From Hoeflea ulvae (GTDB lineage Bacteria; Pseudomonadota; Alphaproteobacteria; Rhizobiales; Rhizobiaceae): a stretch of DNA of 64,000 bases. The stretch is from positions 1 through 64,000 of the forward strand of contig NZ_JAOVZQ010000002.1 of NCBI RefSeq assembly GCF_026619435.1, read 5' to 3'. The notes beneath the pieces were generated by a model. The model worked only from the letters and a program-made list of their open reading frames with translations, was not told the origin of the DNA and made no database searches. This document shows positions 62,803-64,000 of the stretch, one piece after another (the first letter of the stretch is position 1; every line of letters begins with the position of its first letter). A program made the translations under genes and the position numbers.

Positions 62803-63158
62803 TGCAGGTGGGGCAATCAGCAAGCATCCGCCGCAGCTACAGCCGCGCCGATCTGGAAGGCTTCGCCGGATTGAGCGGATCGGCTGTTCCCGAAACCATT
62901 CCGGAGCCGCTGATCGCAGCGCTGTTTTCCTACCTGCTGGGTGTGGAACTGCCGGGTCCGGGAACGAATTACCTCAAGCAGCAACTCAGCTTCCTGGCGC
63001 CCGCTGCGCCCGAGACCGAACTGACCGCGAAGGTGGAGATTACACGGCTGCGCCCGGAGAAGCATCTGGTTGATCTCTGGGCCACCTGCACCGATGCCAA
63101 TGGCGTGCTGATCTGCGAGGGCCGCTCGCTGGTCAAGGCAAAGGACGTGGCGGTGTAA
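62802..63158 (+). CDS. Small hot-dog-fold protein, MaoC-like
   Basis: A 118-residue protein whose ATG 62802 overlaps the MaoC-type stop. LPGPGTNYLKQQLSFLAPAA (about 52-71) is the conserved hot-dog segment, but the catalytic Asp/His pair of the preceding gene is not evident (ADLEGFAGLSGSAVPETIPE instead). Pairs of an active and an inactive half are known among MaoC-type hydratases, so this may be the non-catalytic partner. It ends the plus-strand operon, 24 bp from the convergent hydrolase. Confidence 0.75.
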   Translation: MQVGQSASIRRSYSRADLEGFAGLSGSAVPETIPEPLIAALFSYLLGVELPGPGTNYLKQQLSFLAPAAPETELTAKVEITRLRPEKHLVDLWATCTDANGVLICEGRSLVKAKDVAV

Positions 63159-63182
63159 ACCGGCCTTCGCAAACGGGTGGGG

Positions 63183-63959
63183 CTAGAGGCTGCCGGCAAA
63201 TGCGACGAATGTTTTTGCAAAGGCTTCAGGCTCTTCCAGATGCGGGGAATGACCTGAATTTTCGAATGCGTGCATGCGGCCGCGGGGCGCGGTAGCCGCC
63301 AGCCATTCAGCCGCTGACTTGGGATAGACCCGGCTGCGCGCACCGCAGCTTGCCAGCAGCGGGCAGGGCAGATTTCCGATCAGCTCTGTCTTGTCCATTC
63401 TGACCAGTGCTTCCCACATGGCAATCATCTTTGCCGGGTCATTGGCGAGGATCTGGTCAAGCGCCTCCTGCCGGCCGTAGCCCGGTGCGCCTTCGCGCCG
63501 GGCAAACATGGTGGTGGCGATCGCTTCGGTCATGCCGGGCCAGTCGGAGATCATGCGCTCGGTGGTGGCGGTGAGATCGCTCTCGCCCTGATCGATCAGC
63601 CCGTGCGGCCAGTCCGCGTTGCAGCCCAGCTTGGGGCTCATGTCCACGGTCATCAGGCCTGCGATCCGGTCAGCGCCGAATTGCTCGATAGACTGCCAGG
63701 CGACGGCGGCGCCCATCGACCAGCCGACGAGCACCACATCGCGCAGGTCCTGCGCCTCCAGCAGATCGGCCAGCATTTGCGCCGCAGCCTCAAGCGATGG
63801 CTCGACCGCTGCCTCCTCGCCGTGTCCGGGAAGGTCAGGCGCATGGCAGTCAAACCCTGCCGGCAACCGGGCAATAAGATCATCGAAGATCGAGCCGCGC
63901 ATGGTCCAGCCGTGCAGCAGAACCACCGGCCGCCGCGGCATGATCGGCACGGAAGTCAA
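63183..63959 (-). CDS. Alpha/beta-hydrolase (BioH-like esterase)
   Basis: 258 codons from TTG 63959; ATG 63941 (MPRRPVVLLHGWTM) is an alternative. The oxyanion motif VVLLHGWTMRGS, the nucleophile elbow VLVGWSMGAAVAW (Ser about 99), a middle acid region CPLLASCGARSRVYP and the catalytic His in ENSGHSPHLEEPEAF (about 239) make a complete Ser-Asp-His hydrolase. The size and motifs recall BioH, which cleaves pimeloyl-ACP methyl ester, but other esterases fit. The TTG start overlaps the stop of an upstream minus-strand frame, so it may belong to a biotin-type or other operon entering from the right. Confidence 0.85.
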   Translation of the reverse strand: MTSVPIMPRRPVVLLHGWTMRGSIFDDLIARLPAGFDCHAPDLPGHGEEAAVEPSLEAAAQMLADLLEAQDLRDVVLVGWSMGAAVAWQSIEQFGADRIAGLMTVDMSPKLGCNADWPHGLIDQGESDLTATTERMISDWPGMTEAIATTMFARREGAPGYGRQEALDQILANDPAKMIAMWEALVRMDKTELIGNLPCPLLASCGARSRVYPKSAAEWLAATAPRGRMHAFENSGHSPHLEEPEAFAKTFVAFAGSL

Positions 63960-64000
63960 TCTTCCGCCCTTAGCCGTCCGACAATCCCGGTGGGAAAGAA
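63956..64000 (-). CDS. C-terminal end of an unidentified upstream gene
   Basis: The minus strand from the right edge reads FFPTGIVGRLRAED and stops at TGA 63958-63956, overlapping the hydrolase TTG. This would be the last 14 codons of a gene outside the window. The peptide is too short to identify and the frame could be chance. Confidence 0.3.
   Translation of the reverse strand, partial: FFPTGIVGRLRAED

Noticed and set aside
1..64000. tRNA or rRNA genes
   Set aside because: No cloverleaf or conserved rRNA segment was noticed in any gap on either strand; a covariance-model scan would be needed to exclude one fully.

Overview
The window looks like part of a large secondary replicon (plasmid or chromid) of a Hyphomicrobiales/Rhizobiales alphaproteobacterium. 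The evidence is a complete repA-repB-repC locus with its antisense ctRNA and three identical parS-type palindromes, the neighbouring integrase/DUF1403/ScpB cluster often found beside rhizobial repABC loci, a rhizobial-type intergenic palindromic repeat, and high-GC coding sequence throughout. The genus cannot be fixed from sequence alone; a Hoeflea/Martelella-like marine rhizobial lineage is only a guess.

Layout. 1-13944 (minus strand) is a type I secretion island: an animal-type heme peroxidase with two peroxidase domains and RTX repeats, the secretion ABC transporter, an RTX calcium-binding protein, and the start of the HlyD-type adaptor. A NarL-type two-component system (14261-16302) is transcribed divergently from it. 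16381-20072 is repCBA, followed by parS sites and then a tyrosine recombinase, DUF1403 and ScpB (21163-24093), with a symmetric inverted repeat beside the recombinase. 24465-25899 holds an intact IS5-family element and a decayed IS6-family element. 26030-40352 is a catabolic island: SDR and epimerase, a BMP-type nucleoside ABC importer, two nucleoside hydrolases, an isochorismatase-fold hydrolase, a MarR regulator, an AA_synth (DUF1185) protein and divergent hydantoinase/oxoprolinase hyuA-hyuB. Another IS6 relic closes it at 40465-40696. 40921-46024 is a terminal oxidase cluster whose subunit II lacks the CuA ligands and whose subunits I and III are fused. 46479-56477 is a tartrate-type hydroxyacid utilisation operon (GntR, PdxA-like, TctCBA, MmgE/PrpD, two tartrate-dehydrogenase-like enzymes, glycerate kinase). 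56550-58324 is a hipBA toxin-antitoxin unit bounded by inverted repeats. 59579-63959 is a TetR-controlled acyl-CoA catabolic operon.

How the genes work together. A near-identical 16-bp palindromic motif lies in front of both the importer operon (27767-27782, just after a TTGACA promoter) and hyuA (40398-40413), so the two arms of the catabolic island probably share one regulator, most simply the MarR protein encoded in it. The proposed job is uptake of a nucleoside or nucleoside-like compound, glycosidic cleavage, sugar oxidation and opening of a cyclic amide base. This combination is the best candidate here for an undescribed pathway.

Caution on sequence quality. Six otherwise healthy genes (the RTX protein, the peroxidase, repC, hyuA, hyuB and coxI-III) are each broken by a small indel. 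In four of them restoring a single G or C in a short G/C run restores the frame. These are more likely assembly errors than real pseudogenes, and I describe each gene as one reconstructed unit.
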